A stretch of DNA of 64,000 nt from an uncultured Pseudomonadota bacterium (GCA_913061235.1 CAJXTB010000024.1:1-64000), one strand, 5' to 3'; positions 14,074-23,409 are shown, counted from the stretch's first letter. The notes: generated by a model from the sequence alone, not told the origin. A program made the numbers and translations.

Positions 14074-14174
14074 TGGCGGCGGATGATGGGAGTCGAACCC
14101 ACCGGAGACCGCCTCTCGACGTCTCCCGACCAGTTTTGAAAACTGGGGCCGGCACCGGCCTGGCGACACCCGCC
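14074..14174 (-). tRNA. selC: tRNA-Sec (anticodon UCA)
   Basis: Selenocysteine tRNA. The anticodon stem CCAGT/ACTGG encloses loop TTTCAAA with anticodon UCA (14137-14139), which reads UGA. The acceptor stem is 8 bp (GGCGGGTG with CATCCGCC, one G-U pair) and the T stem 5 bp (GTGGG/CCCAT around TTCGACT), the 8/5 layout unique to bacterial tRNA-Sec. The long variable arm has a GGAGAC/GTCTCC stem. Discriminator G is followed by an encoded CCA. 101 nt including CCA. Its 3' end faces the integrase, and selC is a classic island insertion site, so the gene most likely doubles as the attachment site (the last bases of the tRNA would be the crossover core). Confidence 0.93.
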
Positions 14175-14191
14175 GTCAGGTGACTAACGCA

Positions 14192-16663
14192 CTACTGCTC
14201 GTCGAGTTGGTACTGCTCGGTGACCAGGGCTTCGCTAGCTGTGATGTCCGCTTCGTTGAACAATACGGGCCGGAGTCGTTCTTCGGCGTAGATCTCGGAC
14301 TGGTCGGTAAAGTGAGGCGAGTCCGGGTCTTCGCTCTGGCTGTAGACCATGATGGCGCGGGCTTCAGGGCCGTTGTCACCAAACTGCATGGTCATGATCC
14401 AGCTATTACCGGAGTTGACGACGTAGCCTTCGTCTGTCAGGTCGGTGGTTCCGTTCAGGACGGTGCCGCGCTGCACATCAGGGAACAGCGTGGTGTCGCC
14501 CCCAGTGCTGTAGTCTGCGATGCTGATGACGCCGTCTTGGTACATGCCGCCCTGGGTGGGGATGTCGTTGTCTCCAATGCGGCGGAATTGGATGTCACCG
14601 AGAGCGTCGGTGGGGGTGATTCCGGCTTCGGTCAGACGGACGGCAGCGATAGCCAGGCTGTCGAGAACCTTGTCACGGCCTTCTGTCGGGGCTGGAGCCA
14701 GCCCGTTTGGCGTGTACATGGAATCTGTGGGGTCGAACTCGCCGGCAAACAGTGGGCCGGTATGGCGCAGGTCAAACCAGGTGTAGGCGCCGGCAGACAT
14801 CCACTCGCGCATGATGTGGGCACCCTGACTGTCCACGGCGTGACGCATGTCCCACGCGCCGAGTGCGGTACACCAGGGAGAAACGTCGATAGTGCTCTCA
14901 ACGCCATCGACGGTCACGGTGACGTCGGTGACGTCGGTGCAGCGTGTCACCACCTGGTCGCGCAGGTCTTCTGCGACGCTGCTACGAGCGGACAGGGTGG
15001 CCTGCTGCAGCTCATCCAGGGTAAACACGCCATCGTCACCGGCGGCAGAGTCCGGGCCGGACTCCAAGAAGAAGCGGTTGTTCATCTTGGTGCGTGGTGT
15101 GCGCGGAACACCGGTCTCGCCGTACATCCATGAGTAGCCAGTGAGGGGAGCCTGCGGGTTGGACATCCAATGGTTCTCGTTGGCATTGGTGACGAAATCG
15201 CGGCGGTCCAGCTGCGGTGCATCGTCGAACGGAACAACGCCTGGGCGCGGCGAGGCAGGGTCGTCTACCCAACGGAAGGTGTCGTTGTCACCCTCGAACA
15301 CGTACAGGCCTGCTTGCTCCCAGAACAGCTGCGCGAGAGGTTGTTCGACACGGTAGTCCAGCCAAGCTTGTTCGGCGGAGTCGGGCACGTTTGGGGTATT
15401 CGCAGAGTCGGTGTAGAAGGCGTTGCCCTGGTCGTCTGCTGCGAGGGTATGGACCCACGGAATTCCCATATGGTCGCGCTGAGCGGACTTAAACTCGTCC
15501 ATGGTGGTGGCATGGTTCATCTCAAACCAGCTGTCGTACAGCTCGATGTTGTTGATGTTGGCATCGCGGTAGCTAAAGCCGAGGATGGGCGTCCAGCCGA
15601 TGACCGGCGCGTTGAGCATGGGGCCGTACTCTGTGCGGTACATCGTTCTTGATTCTGGGGCCAAGCTGCCATCACCCTGAAGGACATCCACGGTGAAGGT
15701 ATTCGCTTCCATGGGGACGAATTGCCCACCCGACATGTATTCGGTTGGGTTGTCCGGGTTCAGTTCGTGCGCATAGAACGTAAAGCGCGGGTTTGTCGAG
15801 ACGGTATGGGTCCAGGCGATGTTCCTGTTGAAGCCGATGTTGACGACGGGAACACCAATGAGAGAGGCACCGTAGACGTCCAGTCCGTCCGGTCCCATCA
15901 TGTGGAACTCCCACCACTGGCGCTCACCCTGGGACGGGAAGTGAGTGTTCGATAGCAGCATGCCGCCATCTGTCGATGAGCGGTCAGCGCCGATTGCCCA
16001 GCCGTTGCTTCCCAGCTCCAAGTCTAGCTTGTTGAAGCGGTCAAGCTCGCTGATGTCAGGCGGTGCGCGTCGCGGACTCTGTGGCGCTGCGGGGGGCTGA
16101 GCAGTCGCGATGAAGTCGGTCAGTGCGTAGCCACTGCCGAGCAGGCCTAGGTGTAGATGGTAGGCCAGCAGGTCGATGTGGGTGATGGGCTGGACCCATT
16201 CGGCGTCCCGACAGGGCTCGGGGAGTTCGCTGGCGGGGGTGTCTGCGAGAAACTGGTTGTATCCCGCGGTGTACCCGATCAATACCTCTTGGATTTCTGG
16301 GCGAATGTCGAACCAGACTTCTTCGGCGGAAGCTTTGATACCCAACTGCAACCAAGCAAAGTCGCTGTCGAGGTTCGCATCAGCTGTGCCGGGACCAAAG
16401 TACTTGGAGCGCTGGCTCTGCGTCTTCACCAGCTGGTCTGCGAGAGTGCACACATGGTCACGGGAAAACGCACTGCCGAGACCGAAGCCCAGACTGCCGT
16501 AGTCGTCTGCTTGGATGTGTGGAATGCCGTAGTCGGTCCATCGAACGGTGGCGTCGTAGGGACCTACCTGCACGTCGTAGGGGTCGGGGCCTGGGTCGAC
16601 GTCCTCGACCTCGTCGGTTTTACAGCCGGTGAGAACCAACAGCAGCAGGCCAAACGCTTTCAT
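14192..16663 (-). CDS. Penicillin acylase family N-terminal-nucleophile hydrolase, lipoprotein
   Basis: An 823-aa member of the penicillin amidase family, which also includes acyl-homoserine-lactone acylases and cleaves amide bonds in acylated substrates. The N-terminus is a lipoprotein signal (MKAFGLLLLVLTGC, Cys14). The alpha segment covers about residues 30-218; the new N-terminus after self-cleavage would be Ser219 in LELGSNGWAIG, the family's nucleophile motif. Later motifs (SNTHFP, NIGFNRNIAWTHTVS) belong to the beta subunit. A lipidated form would be anchored at the envelope instead of free in the periplasm. I moved the start to ATG 16663 so that the signal begins the protein. The natural substrate cannot be told. 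It follows the amidohydrolase gene by 40 bp and ends 17 bp from selC. Confidence 0.85.
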   Translation of the reverse strand: MKAFGLLLLVLTGCKTDEVEDVDPGPDPYDVQVGPYDATVRWTDYGIPHIQADDYGSLGFGLGSAFSRDHVCTLADQLVKTQSQRSKYFGPGTADANLDSDFAWLQLGIKASAEEVWFDIRPEIQEVLIGYTAGYNQFLADTPASELPEPCRDAEWVQPITHIDLLAYHLHLGLLGSGYALTDFIATAQPPAAPQSPRRAPPDISELDRFNKLDLELGSNGWAIGADRSSTDGGMLLSNTHFPSQGERQWWEFHMMGPDGLDVYGASLIGVPVVNIGFNRNIAWTHTVSTNPRFTFYAHELNPDNPTEYMSGGQFVPMEANTFTVDVLQGDGSLAPESRTMYRTEYGPMLNAPVIGWTPILGFSYRDANINNIELYDSWFEMNHATTMDEFKSAQRDHMGIPWVHTLAADDQGNAFYTDSANTPNVPDSAEQAWLDYRVEQPLAQLFWEQAGLYVFEGDNDTFRWVDDPASPRPGVVPFDDAPQLDRRDFVTNANENHWMSNPQAPLTGYSWMYGETGVPRTPRTKMNNRFFLESGPDSAAGDDGVFTLDELQQATLSARSSVAEDLRDQVVTRCTDVTDVTVTVDGVESTIDVSPWCTALGAWDMRHAVDSQGAHIMREWMSAGAYTWFDLRHTGPLFAGEFDPTDSMYTPNGLAPAPTEGRDKVLDSLAIAAVRLTEAGITPTDALGDIQFRRIGDNDIPTQGGMYQDGVISIADYSTGGDTTLFPDVQRGTVLNGTTDLTDEGYVVNSGNSWIMTMQFGDNGPEARAIMVYSQSEDPDSPHFTDQSEIYAEERLRPVLFNEADITASEALVTEQYQLDEQ

Positions 16664-16703
16664 TCGAGACTCCAATGGGGGGGCAGGGGCAAGTGGGTCA
16701 GAC

Positions 16704-18083
16704 TTATTGGGCGTGGCGAGACACCCGCCGACCATCGGTCCATACATCAACAATGCGCTGTAGAGCTGTCAAATCGTGTTCCGGGTTTCCCTCGACCAAC
16801 AGCAGATCCGCCTCCCAACCGGGTCGGATGGCTCCGAAGCGGGCGTCAGGGTCGAGAAAGCGGCTGTTTTCCCAGGTGACGGCTCGGAGAACTGTGGGGC
16901 GGTCGAGCCCAGCGTCTAAGAGTGCGGCCATCTCACTGTGCAGTCCCGCTCCGGCAGGAAGGCCTAGTCCGGGTGAGTCGGACCCTACGAGCACGGTGAC
17001 GTCGTTATCTCGGAGAACCCGGAGGTTTGCGGTTCGGTCATCTAGCGCGGGTACGACCTGGTCTGCCCACTCGCCCATGACTCCGCGGAGTGGAGAGTCT
17101 CCGTCACGCATCCTGGCAAGGTCTCGAACTTGACGTCGGGTGAGCAGTTCTTGCTCTAGTGGGATGCTGGGCACTGCGCCCTGATGCACCTGTGCCACAC
17201 GCTCCCACACAATGAGGGTCGGTGTGACCTCAATGCCTGCGTCTCGGAGGGCGATGGCCTGTTCGGTGGTGATTCGGCCTTGGCTTGGTGCGTGGGCCAG
17301 AGCATCGACCCCGAGGTCTATGGCTCTCTGCACGTCCATTGGGGAGCCTACGTGAGCGACGAGGCGGTCACCCAGTGCCGTGGCGGCAAGGCGAACGCGC
17401 TGGGCGGCTTCTTCCGAGACCACGGGGGAATGGGAAGGGATGGTGTCGAGCATGATCTTTTTGAAGCCAGTTTGGCCCTGACGGAACACGGCGTCGTCGA
17501 CATCGTCTGCTGTCTCTACCGTGTTCGCGATGCGTGCGGTCGCTACCTTCACCAGGAGTCCCGGGTACAGACTGCGTATCGATGCAATGGGGTGTCCACC
17601 GGGGGCGGTGTACGGGCGTCCGCTGCGGAACAGGTCCGGGCCGGTAAGTCTTCCAGCACCGATTCTCTCATCCAACCGGTCGATAGCATCCCGCTCCATG
17701 GACAAGTCCAGGACGGTTGTGATGCCCGCGTAGAGCAGTGCCTGCAGGTTCTTCTTTGGGTTCGGAATCCGCAACCGGTCGGGTGCGGCGAACGTGGACC
17801 CTAGGTGAACATGGACGTCGATGAGGCCCGGCAGCAAGGTCCGGTTCGTACCGTCGACGACCGAGATGTTTGGGTCACTCCACCCGTTGCCGACAGACTC
17901 GATGCCAACAATGAGGCCTTCGGCAATGAGCACGTCTCGGCGGGGGCCGACGTGTCCCTCTGCGTCCATGACAGCGACGTTCGTGATGACTGTCGGTAGG
18001 GCAGGCGTGGTGCTGTCTGCAAGTGGAGCGGCTGCGCACCATGCAACGAGCAGAGCAATCACACCGCGACCGGAGTGCCGCAT
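16704..18083 (-). CDS. Exported amidohydrolase (imidazolonepropionase-like)
   Basis: A 459-aa metal-dependent hydrolase. After a signal peptide (MRHSGRGVIALLVAWCAAAPLA) comes the amidohydrolase beta-domain, then the metal motif LLPGLIDVHVHLG, the bridging-lysine region (GFKKIMLDT), a His in LVAHVG and LAHAPS, and the Asp of LVGSDSPG near the end; the last strand returns to the beta-domain (GAIRPGWEADLLLVEGNP). The family cleaves C-N bonds in cyclic amides or dipeptides; with the penicillin-acylase-like gene next to it, both may process an amide substrate in the envelope. Start ATG 18083 overlaps the end of the zinc-ribbon gene by 25 bp. Confidence 0.85.
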   Translation of the reverse strand: MRHSGRGVIALLVAWCAAAPLADSTTPALPTVITNVAVMDAEGHVGPRRDVLIAEGLIVGIESVGNGWSDPNISVVDGTNRTLLPGLIDVHVHLGSTFAAPDRLRIPNPKKNLQALLYAGITTVLDLSMERDAIDRLDERIGAGRLTGPDLFRSGRPYTAPGGHPIASIRSLYPGLLVKVATARIANTVETADDVDDAVFRQGQTGFKKIMLDTIPSHSPVVSEEAAQRVRLAATALGDRLVAHVGSPMDVQRAIDLGVDALAHAPSQGRITTEQAIALRDAGIEVTPTLIVWERVAQVHQGAVPSIPLEQELLTRRQVRDLARMRDGDSPLRGVMGEWADQVVPALDDRTANLRVLRDNDVTVLVGSDSPGLGLPAGAGLHSEMAALLDAGLDRPTVLRAVTWENSRFLDPDARFGAIRPGWEADLLLVEGNPEHDLTALQRIVDVWTDGRRVSRHAQ

Positions 18084-18826
18084 GAGGTGCACAGAATGCG
18101 GATCTGGTCGCGACTGACGTCTTTGGTGGTGCGTCCGCACGCGGGACAGACGACGTTCTTTGTGGTTTTACCCTCCGGTAGTGCCCGACGAATCAGGGTA
18201 TCGACGGCCCGAGTACCGAGTGTGCGACGGAATGACTCCAGGGTTGCGAGAACCATGTTTCGGCCGTACTCTTTCGGAGAATCGCCCTTTAGGGAGGGGG
18301 GGCAGTTGGTGTGGCCGAGAAGGGTCCTATACAGAGCTACCGCACGGGCCAGCATCTCTTTGACGACGTCGACGTCATTGGCGGACTTCAGGCGCCGCGC
18401 GGCTTGCTTGAAGCCGGACAGGGCGTCTTGCAGACCAGAGTCGAAGGTCATGAGCTCGCCGAGGACAACCTCCTCTTCCAGCCAAGCGAACTGTGCTTCC
18501 GTGGTCTTCTCGGACAACAGGTCTGGATTCATACACAGGTCTATGGCTTTCGCCTCGTACGCGAACATACGCCAGGCGCCGGGTTCATGACTGCGTCGTG
18601 CCTGCTCCATGGATTGCGCAACTACTGCTTGGCGTTTTGCCAAGAACCTCTCGCGTGGGATGTCTTCAGGATTCTCGTCGAGCTTGACCCACGTACCCAC
18701 TGCCCAAGTACCGGTACGGTCGAGCACCAACAAGGCCCCACAATCGCGGCAAAGCACAGTCAGAACCTCGGGGGCGACCTGACGGCGATTGGAGCACGAA
18801 GGGCATTCAATGTCATCGAAACGCAT
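18059..18826 (-). CDS. Double zinc-ribbon protein (255 aa)
   Basis: The protein is framed by two zinc ribbons: CPSCSNRRQVAPEVLTVLCR with a following CGA at residues about 8-31, and CPACGRTTKDVSRDQIRILC with CGT at about 228-251. Between them is a helical region (residues 60-215) without a recognised domain. The symmetric layout suggests nucleic-acid or protein binding, but the function is unknown. It lies 24 bp downstream of the 75-aa gene, in the same run as boxB. Confidence 0.7.
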   Translation of the reverse strand: MRFDDIECPSCSNRRQVAPEVLTVLCRDCGALLVLDRTGTWAVGTWVKLDENPEDIPRERFLAKRQAVVAQSMEQARRSHEPGAWRMFAYEAKAIDLCMNPDLLSEKTTEAQFAWLEEEVVLGELMTFDSGLQDALSGFKQAARRLKSANDVDVVKEMLARAVALYRTLLGHTNCPPSLKGDSPKEYGRNMVLATLESFRRTLGTRAVDTLIRRALPEGKTTKNVVCPACGRTTKDVSRDQIRILCTSCGTPVAV

Positions 18827-18850
18827 GCAACTCCCAGATGTGGGCGGGCT

Positions 18851-19078
18851 CTATTCCGTTGACGGGTACAGTCGTGGGAAACGGTTGGTCCGCCATTTGT
18901 CGAACGTGGCAAGATCTGCGTATGTGTTGCCGGCGAGGTCCGGCATTGTCACCGCAGTTCCGCACATGACCTCGACCCGGCACATGCGGACAAACTCTCG
19001 AACGGCCTTGTCGTTTTCTGGGCTCGGCTGGGCGTACTTCTTGATGAGGTCGGACAGCTGACGGTGGTGAATGTTCAT
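18851..19078 (-). CDS. Small protein coupled to boxB (75 aa)
   Basis: No family recognised. Helical N-terminus (HRQLSDLIKKYAQPSPENDK) and two cysteines in a central CRVEVMC segment. Its start overlaps the boxB stop as ATGA (19075-19078), so it is made together with the epoxidase and could be an accessory or assembly factor for it. That link rests only on coupling. Confidence 0.6.
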   Translation of the reverse strand: MNIHHRQLSDLIKKYAQPSPENDKAVREFVRMCRVEVMCGTAVTMPDLAGNTYADLATFDKWRTNRFPRLYPSTE

Positions 19079-20496
19079 CCGTCTAGCCGCACGTACTCGT
19101 ACTCGACCTCGTTCTTGTTGATGCCGCGTGCGGGTGGTGCAATCCAGTTGGCCATCTTGCCGTGCTCGTACACAGGCTTCATCAGTGAATGCACGTACAA
19201 GCGGTCGTCATCTGTCGGCAGCCAGTCGTCCTTCTTGGCGTTGAACTGCTCTTCGGTGATGGGGGTGCCTTCTAGGTCGTAGAACTGGCCGGCATACAGG
19301 CCTTGGCGGCGATGGAAGCGATGGTTGGGCAGAGTGATGCGGAACCCGCAGTCCAGCTTGTCCAGTGCGCGGTTCCAGCGCTTGAGTACCAGTTCACAAT
19401 CCTTGATGTACTCCTCTCGAAGGATCTCGTTCATTGCGTTGCGCAGTGGCACTTCGCTGTCGACTAGGACGTCGTCTTTGAGCACCTTCAAGGTCTTGCT
19501 GGCTTCGATAGCCACGTGGTCTTCCCACAGGTCGTTCTCGCGGTACCGGCCCTTGATGCCGTTTGCGAAGTAGTCGGCGGCGTTGGAGCTGATCTCCGAG
19601 CCGAACAGGTCGATGCTGTAGCTGAACCAGTAGTTGACGTACTTCTGGACGGTCTGTAGGCGAATGCCGCCTAGGTTTCGCGGGTCACCGTTGGAATCTT
19701 CCTTGGTCAGCTCGGCGCTGCGGCGCAAGACCCGCTGAATGCCACGTTCGCCAACGAACATATGGTGTGCTTCTTCCGTCAGCATGAAGCGGCAAGTGCG
19801 TGACAGTGGGTCGAATGCGGACTCGGCCAGAGAGGCGAGCTGGTACTTGCCGTCACGGTCAGTGAAGGTGGTGAAACAGAAGAACGTCAGCCAGTCTGGA
19901 CAGGTCTGGTTGAAGGCATCCAAGATGCGGGGCTTGTCTTCGTCTCCAGAGCGCCGCTCCAAGAGTGTCTCTGCTTCTTCGCGACCATCCCGGCCGAAGT
20001 AGCCGTGCAGGAGGTAGACCATGGCCCACAGGTGGCGACCTTCTTCCACGTTGACCTGGAAGAGGTTGCGTAGGTCGTAGACGGAGGGAGCGGTCTTACC
20101 TAGGAAGCGCTGCTGCTCAACGCTGGCTGGCTCCGTGTCCCCCTGGGTGACGATGATGCGCTGAAGGACGTTGCGGTACTCACCGGGAACTTCCTGCCAC
20201 ACAGGCTTTCCAGCGTGGTCACCAAATCCGATAGTGCGGTCTTTCTCGCGGTCGGCCAGGAAGATTCCCCAGCGGTACTCCGGCATTTGTACAAAGCCAA
20301 AGTTCGCCCAACCTTCGGCGTCTGTACTGACGGCGGTTCGTAGGTAGACGTCAGAGGTCTGAAATCCCTCTGGACCCATGTCTTGCCACCAATCGAGGAA
20401 TGCCGGCTGCCACTTCTCAAGCGCCCTCTGTAGACGGCGATTGTTGGACAAGTCCACATTGTTGGGAATCAGTTGTTGGTAGTCGATACCGCTCAT
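19075..20496 (-). CDS. boxB: Benzoyl-CoA 2,3-epoxidase subunit BoxB
   Basis: A 473-aa di-iron oxygenase that epoxidises benzoyl-CoA in aerobic benzoate degradation. The N-terminus IPNNVDLSNNRRLQRALEKW is characteristic of BoxB, and length fits the family. Two iron-binding ExxH motifs are visible: VEEGRHLWAMV and LTEEAHHMFVGE. BoxB needs the reductase BoxA, and its product is opened by BoxC; neither is in this window. Start ATG 20496 has GAGGGG upstream and matches the family N-terminus; 12 extra residues from 20532 are not needed. Confidence 0.9.
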   Translation of the reverse strand: MSGIDYQQLIPNNVDLSNNRRLQRALEKWQPAFLDWWQDMGPEGFQTSDVYLRTAVSTDAEGWANFGFVQMPEYRWGIFLADREKDRTIGFGDHAGKPVWQEVPGEYRNVLQRIIVTQGDTEPASVEQQRFLGKTAPSVYDLRNLFQVNVEEGRHLWAMVYLLHGYFGRDGREEAETLLERRSGDEDKPRILDAFNQTCPDWLTFFCFTTFTDRDGKYQLASLAESAFDPLSRTCRFMLTEEAHHMFVGERGIQRVLRRSAELTKEDSNGDPRNLGGIRLQTVQKYVNYWFSYSIDLFGSEISSNAADYFANGIKGRYRENDLWEDHVAIEASKTLKVLKDDVLVDSEVPLRNAMNEILREEYIKDCELVLKRWNRALDKLDCGFRITLPNHRFHRRQGLYAGQFYDLEGTPITEEQFNAKKDDWLPTDDDRLYVHSLMKPVYEHGKMANWIAPPARGINKNEVEYEYVRLDG

Positions 20497-20571
20497 GGAA
20501 AACCCCTCGAAAGATGATTTTGTATACCGCATGTGTGCTGAAACGGGATGCGCTTCGTCGTTGCACTGGTT

Positions 20572-21222
20572 CTATAGACGCACGATGACGTCGCCAAGGC
20601 TCGGTGCACAGGCTTGAACCGCTGGGGCATCACTCGACAGGTGTTGTACCTGTAGGGCGGCCGATTGACAGGAGGCCGCGTTGCTATCAGCGACCATGCG
20701 CAACGTCGTTTTGGCGGTGTGGCCGGCCAGACGAGTCCCTTCGAGGTCTACGAATCCACTGTCGTCGCCAATGAAACCGTTGAAGGTGAAGGTCCCAAGG
20801 GCGGTCTCTGCCTGAACGAGAGTCGCGCCCGGACTTAGGCCGCCGGGCAGCTCCCAGGCAGTCCCAATGACGTGCACCCAAGCCAGGGCGTCGCGCTCGG
20901 AGGTCTGCCAGACCGCGCGTAGCTCGTGGTCTGTTCCCGCATGAATGACGGTGCCGGCTTGGACCTGACCTTCGCCGATGTCGACGTCTTGGTCCTTCAG
21001 TGCACCTTCACCGAGCCGGGTGGCCAAGTCAGCTCGGGTGCTGTCGCTGCGCAGCGGGCCCACAAACTCGCCAGGCACGATGCTTCCGTGGCCTGCATCA
21101 GGGTTCTGCACGACCTGTCGGTGCACGGGTGGTGGTGCAACACCCGTGGTGCCACTCACCTGCGGTTTGTTGGTTCCGCATGCGGCGAGGGCGACGGTGA
21201 GAAAGACGAGGTTCAGTCGCAT
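20572..21222 (-). CDS. Putative lipoprotein (216 aa)
   Basis: A lipoprotein signal (MRLNLVFLTVALAACG, Cys15) is followed by a beta-rich, low-charge domain (residues 60-216). No family recognised. It overlaps the preceding gene's end by 10 bp. Its last residues (DVIVRL) look like a closing strand. Envelope location is reasonably sure, function unknown. Confidence 0.65.
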   Translation of the reverse strand: MRLNLVFLTVALAACGTNKPQVSGTTGVAPPPVHRQVVQNPDAGHGSIVPGEFVGPLRSDSTRADLATRLGEGALKDQDVDIGEGQVQAGTVIHAGTDHELRAVWQTSERDALAWVHVIGTAWELPGGLSPGATLVQAETALGTFTFNGFIGDDSGFVDLEGTRLAGHTAKTTLRMVADSNAASCQSAALQVQHLSSDAPAVQACAPSLGDVIVRL

Positions 21223-22637
21223 GTGAGTCCGTTGCGTCCGATGAGTGCGGTGACTTCTCGGCGTGTCTCTGTGTTGGCACCTGCCAATGAGCGACACAGG
21301 TAGAAGGTGGCGGCTTGCGGGTTGCCTTGGCGAATCAGACTGTAGCCGTAGCCGTAGTTGGCCTCGGCGTCCGACGGGCGTGTGGCCATTGCACTGTCAA
21401 AGGCCGCTGCTGCAGCCACTGGGTCGCTCTCCACCAATGACCAGCCTCGGTCGATCAATGCTTGTCGGCTCGGTCGAGTTGGTCTGGGAGTAGGCGCCAC
21501 GGGCTGTGGAACTGCGACCGGCTGTGGAACTGCGACCGGCTCTGGAACCGTTACCGTCTCGGAAGCGGGTTGTGTCTGAGCCTCGGGTTCGACCGAGAGG
21601 GGGGGCTCGGGGGCAGTGGCGGGTTGCGTAGCAGGGAGAGCCTCCGTGCCGTCCACGTCAATGGAGTCTGACAACGAGGTGGGAGGAGGTGCGACCTGCT
21701 CGTCAGTACCACCAGGGAGGACCAAGGGCCGTTGACCTGCGGGTATGGCTGGTGGGGGGAACCCAGCACCGGTGAGAGCGCCGCGTTGCCACGCTAAGTA
21801 CCCGACTGCAGCAAGGGCGATGAAGATGGCCAGCCATGTGGCGACGGCCACTTGCACCAAGCGTCGTCGGGCCCGTGAACGATTGCGAGTCCACTCGGTG
21901 AGCGTTGGGTCATCGAGTGCGGCGGGAGCTCGATTGGGAGGGCGCGGCGCTGTCGCTTTCTGCGACACGGGTGTGGCTTGGCGAGCAGAGTAGCCCCGGT
22001 CCACTTCTTCTGTTGCGTCTGGGTCGCGAGGCAGCTCGAAGGAAGGACCTTGGCGACCGGTTGCCGCGTTCCCAAAGTCTCCGAGTCCGGGCTCGCCTGT
22101 TGGGGCAATTTCAGGCATCAACGTCTGGGAGGACCCGCGGCGTTGAGAATCGTGGAAAATGGGCGGAGCCGGCGGTGGAGTCGGGGTGCGCATGGGGGCA
22201 GGCTGCGGCGTGCGACGACGTGGCCCAGCAGAGCGGGGCGTGTGTGCCGGTGGGGCTGGGGCCGTGGGTACAACAGTGTCTTTGGGCGCCTGCGGGGCTT
22301 GGGACTCTCGCTTTGGTGGCGGCTCACTTGTCAGTGCGTAGCCGTCGATCACAGTGGGAGCCTGGGTTTCCTCTGTTTCCGGGTCTGGCGGCAGCTGCGC
22401 CTGAACATACAGTGGCTGTGGTGGACTTGGGTCCTTGTGGATCCAGCGGGGGGGAGGGGCGCTCGGCGTGGCGGTCGACACGGGAACCGGGGTGCGGACG
22501 TCCTCACCACCCGCTGCGATGACATCGAGGTCGGACGCATCCATCAGCACAGCGCCGCACCGGACACAGGCTTCAACCTCGAAACCACGAACTTCTTTGC
22601 GAGCCGTAGGCCCACCGCAGCGACTGCACGGCTTCAC
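21213..22637 (-). CDS. Zinc-finger / Pro-rich / transmembrane / TPR-like protein
   Basis: A 474-aa modular protein. N-terminal TFIIB-like zinc knuckles (CSRCGGPT...CVRCGAVL), a long proline-rich cytoplasmic linker, one transmembrane helix (LVQVAVATWLAIFIALAAVGYLAW), a second Pro/Val-rich linker with an 18-bp repeated unit (near 21507-21545, encoding VAVPQP), and a C-terminal TPR-like helical pair (DRGWSLVESDPVAAAAAFDS). This order (zinc ribbon, linker, TM, TPR) is seen in myxobacterial signalling and motility proteins. I suggest GTG 22637 as start because the zinc site follows at once; the frame is open to 23000 but that part overlaps the divergent gene. Function unknown. Confidence 0.6.
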   Translation of the reverse strand: MKPCSRCGGPTARKEVRGFEVEACVRCGAVLMDASDLDVIAAGGEDVRTPVPVSTATPSAPPPRWIHKDPSPPQPLYVQAQLPPDPETEETQAPTVIDGYALTSEPPPKRESQAPQAPKDTVVPTAPAPPAHTPRSAGPRRRTPQPAPMRTPTPPPAPPIFHDSQRRGSSQTLMPEIAPTGEPGLGDFGNAATGRQGPSFELPRDPDATEEVDRGYSARQATPVSQKATAPRPPNRAPAALDDPTLTEWTRNRSRARRRLVQVAVATWLAIFIALAAVGYLAWQRGALTGAGFPPPAIPAGQRPLVLPGGTDEQVAPPPTSLSDSIDVDGTEALPATQPATAPEPPLSVEPEAQTQPASETVTVPEPVAVPQPVAVPQPVAPTPRPTRPSRQALIDRGWSLVESDPVAAAAAFDSAMATRPSDAEANYGYGYSLIRQGNPQAATFYLCRSLAGANTETRREVTALIGRNGLTCD

Positions 22638-22740
22638 GACATGGCCTTGGGGCGTGGAATTGGAGCGTTCACGGCCGGCATCATAACAGAGGAGGCTCAC
22701 CCTGACGTGCGGGTCGTTCCCCGGCGTGTCATGGTTGCGC

Positions 22741-23409
22741 ATGCGTTCGTTGTGCTTCACGTGTTGCTTGGGATTTCTGTTTGCTTGTCCGACTGTGGAC
22801 AGCGCGGCGGACACGTCCATCGATACGGCAGTCGCTGGAACAGATTCTACGGCGGTTGAGCCGGACACGACCGTGGAACCGGACACAGACCGTGTGCCCA
22901 CCGATCTAGACCAAGATGGTGCATTTGTACCCGATGACTGCGATGACCGTGAACCGAACGTGTTTCCCGGTGCGGATGAAATCTGGGACGGACAAGACAA
23001 TGATTGTGATGGCTACGTAGATGGTCAGGGGACGTTTGTGGGCCAGCACACCCTGATGGCCACAGCGATTGTTGAAGGTGAGACACGGCGTACGTCCGTC
23101 CTGTGTGACGTGACCTTCACCCGCGCTACGGTTGTGATTGGCTTCACGATTGCTTGTGATGTCCCAACCGATGATGAGCTGGCGATTCAGCTGTTGGGGG
23201 AGGAACTCAACATCACGCCAGACGACAACGTGGCTATCGATGGCGAGTGGAACGGTCTGGCCAGCGTTCAGAGTGTGGCCCCATGGCAGGCGACTGGCTC
23301 GGGAACGGCATCGTGGTCAGATGATATGAGTCAGCTTGTGCTGACGTCCGCACTGCAGTCCTCCAGCCTGCGCCTGAGTGGCTCGGGTGTGCTCGTCCGC
23401 GAAGACTAG
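22741..23409 (+). CDS. MopE-type metal-binding lipoprotein
   Basis: A 222-aa lipoprotein with signal MRSLCFTCCLGFLFAC (Cys16). Residues about 48-85 carry the MopE-type metal-binding repeat (DQDGAFVPDDCDDREPNVFP and DGQDNDCDGYVDG), Asp-rich with paired Cys, which in this family binds calcium or other metals at the cell surface. The rest is a beta domain of unknown kind. Such repeats are common in Myxococcota. Start ATG 22741 fits the signal peptide; GTG 22726 is an alternative. Confidence 0.75.
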   Translation: MRSLCFTCCLGFLFACPTVDSAADTSIDTAVAGTDSTAVEPDTTVEPDTDRVPTDLDQDGAFVPDDCDDREPNVFPGADEIWDGQDNDCDGYVDGQGTFVGQHTLMATAIVEGETRRTSVLCDVTFTRATVVIGFTIACDVPTDDELAIQLLGEELNITPDDNVAIDGEWNGLASVQSVAPWQATGSGTASWSDDMSQLVLTSALQSSSLRLSGSGVLVRED

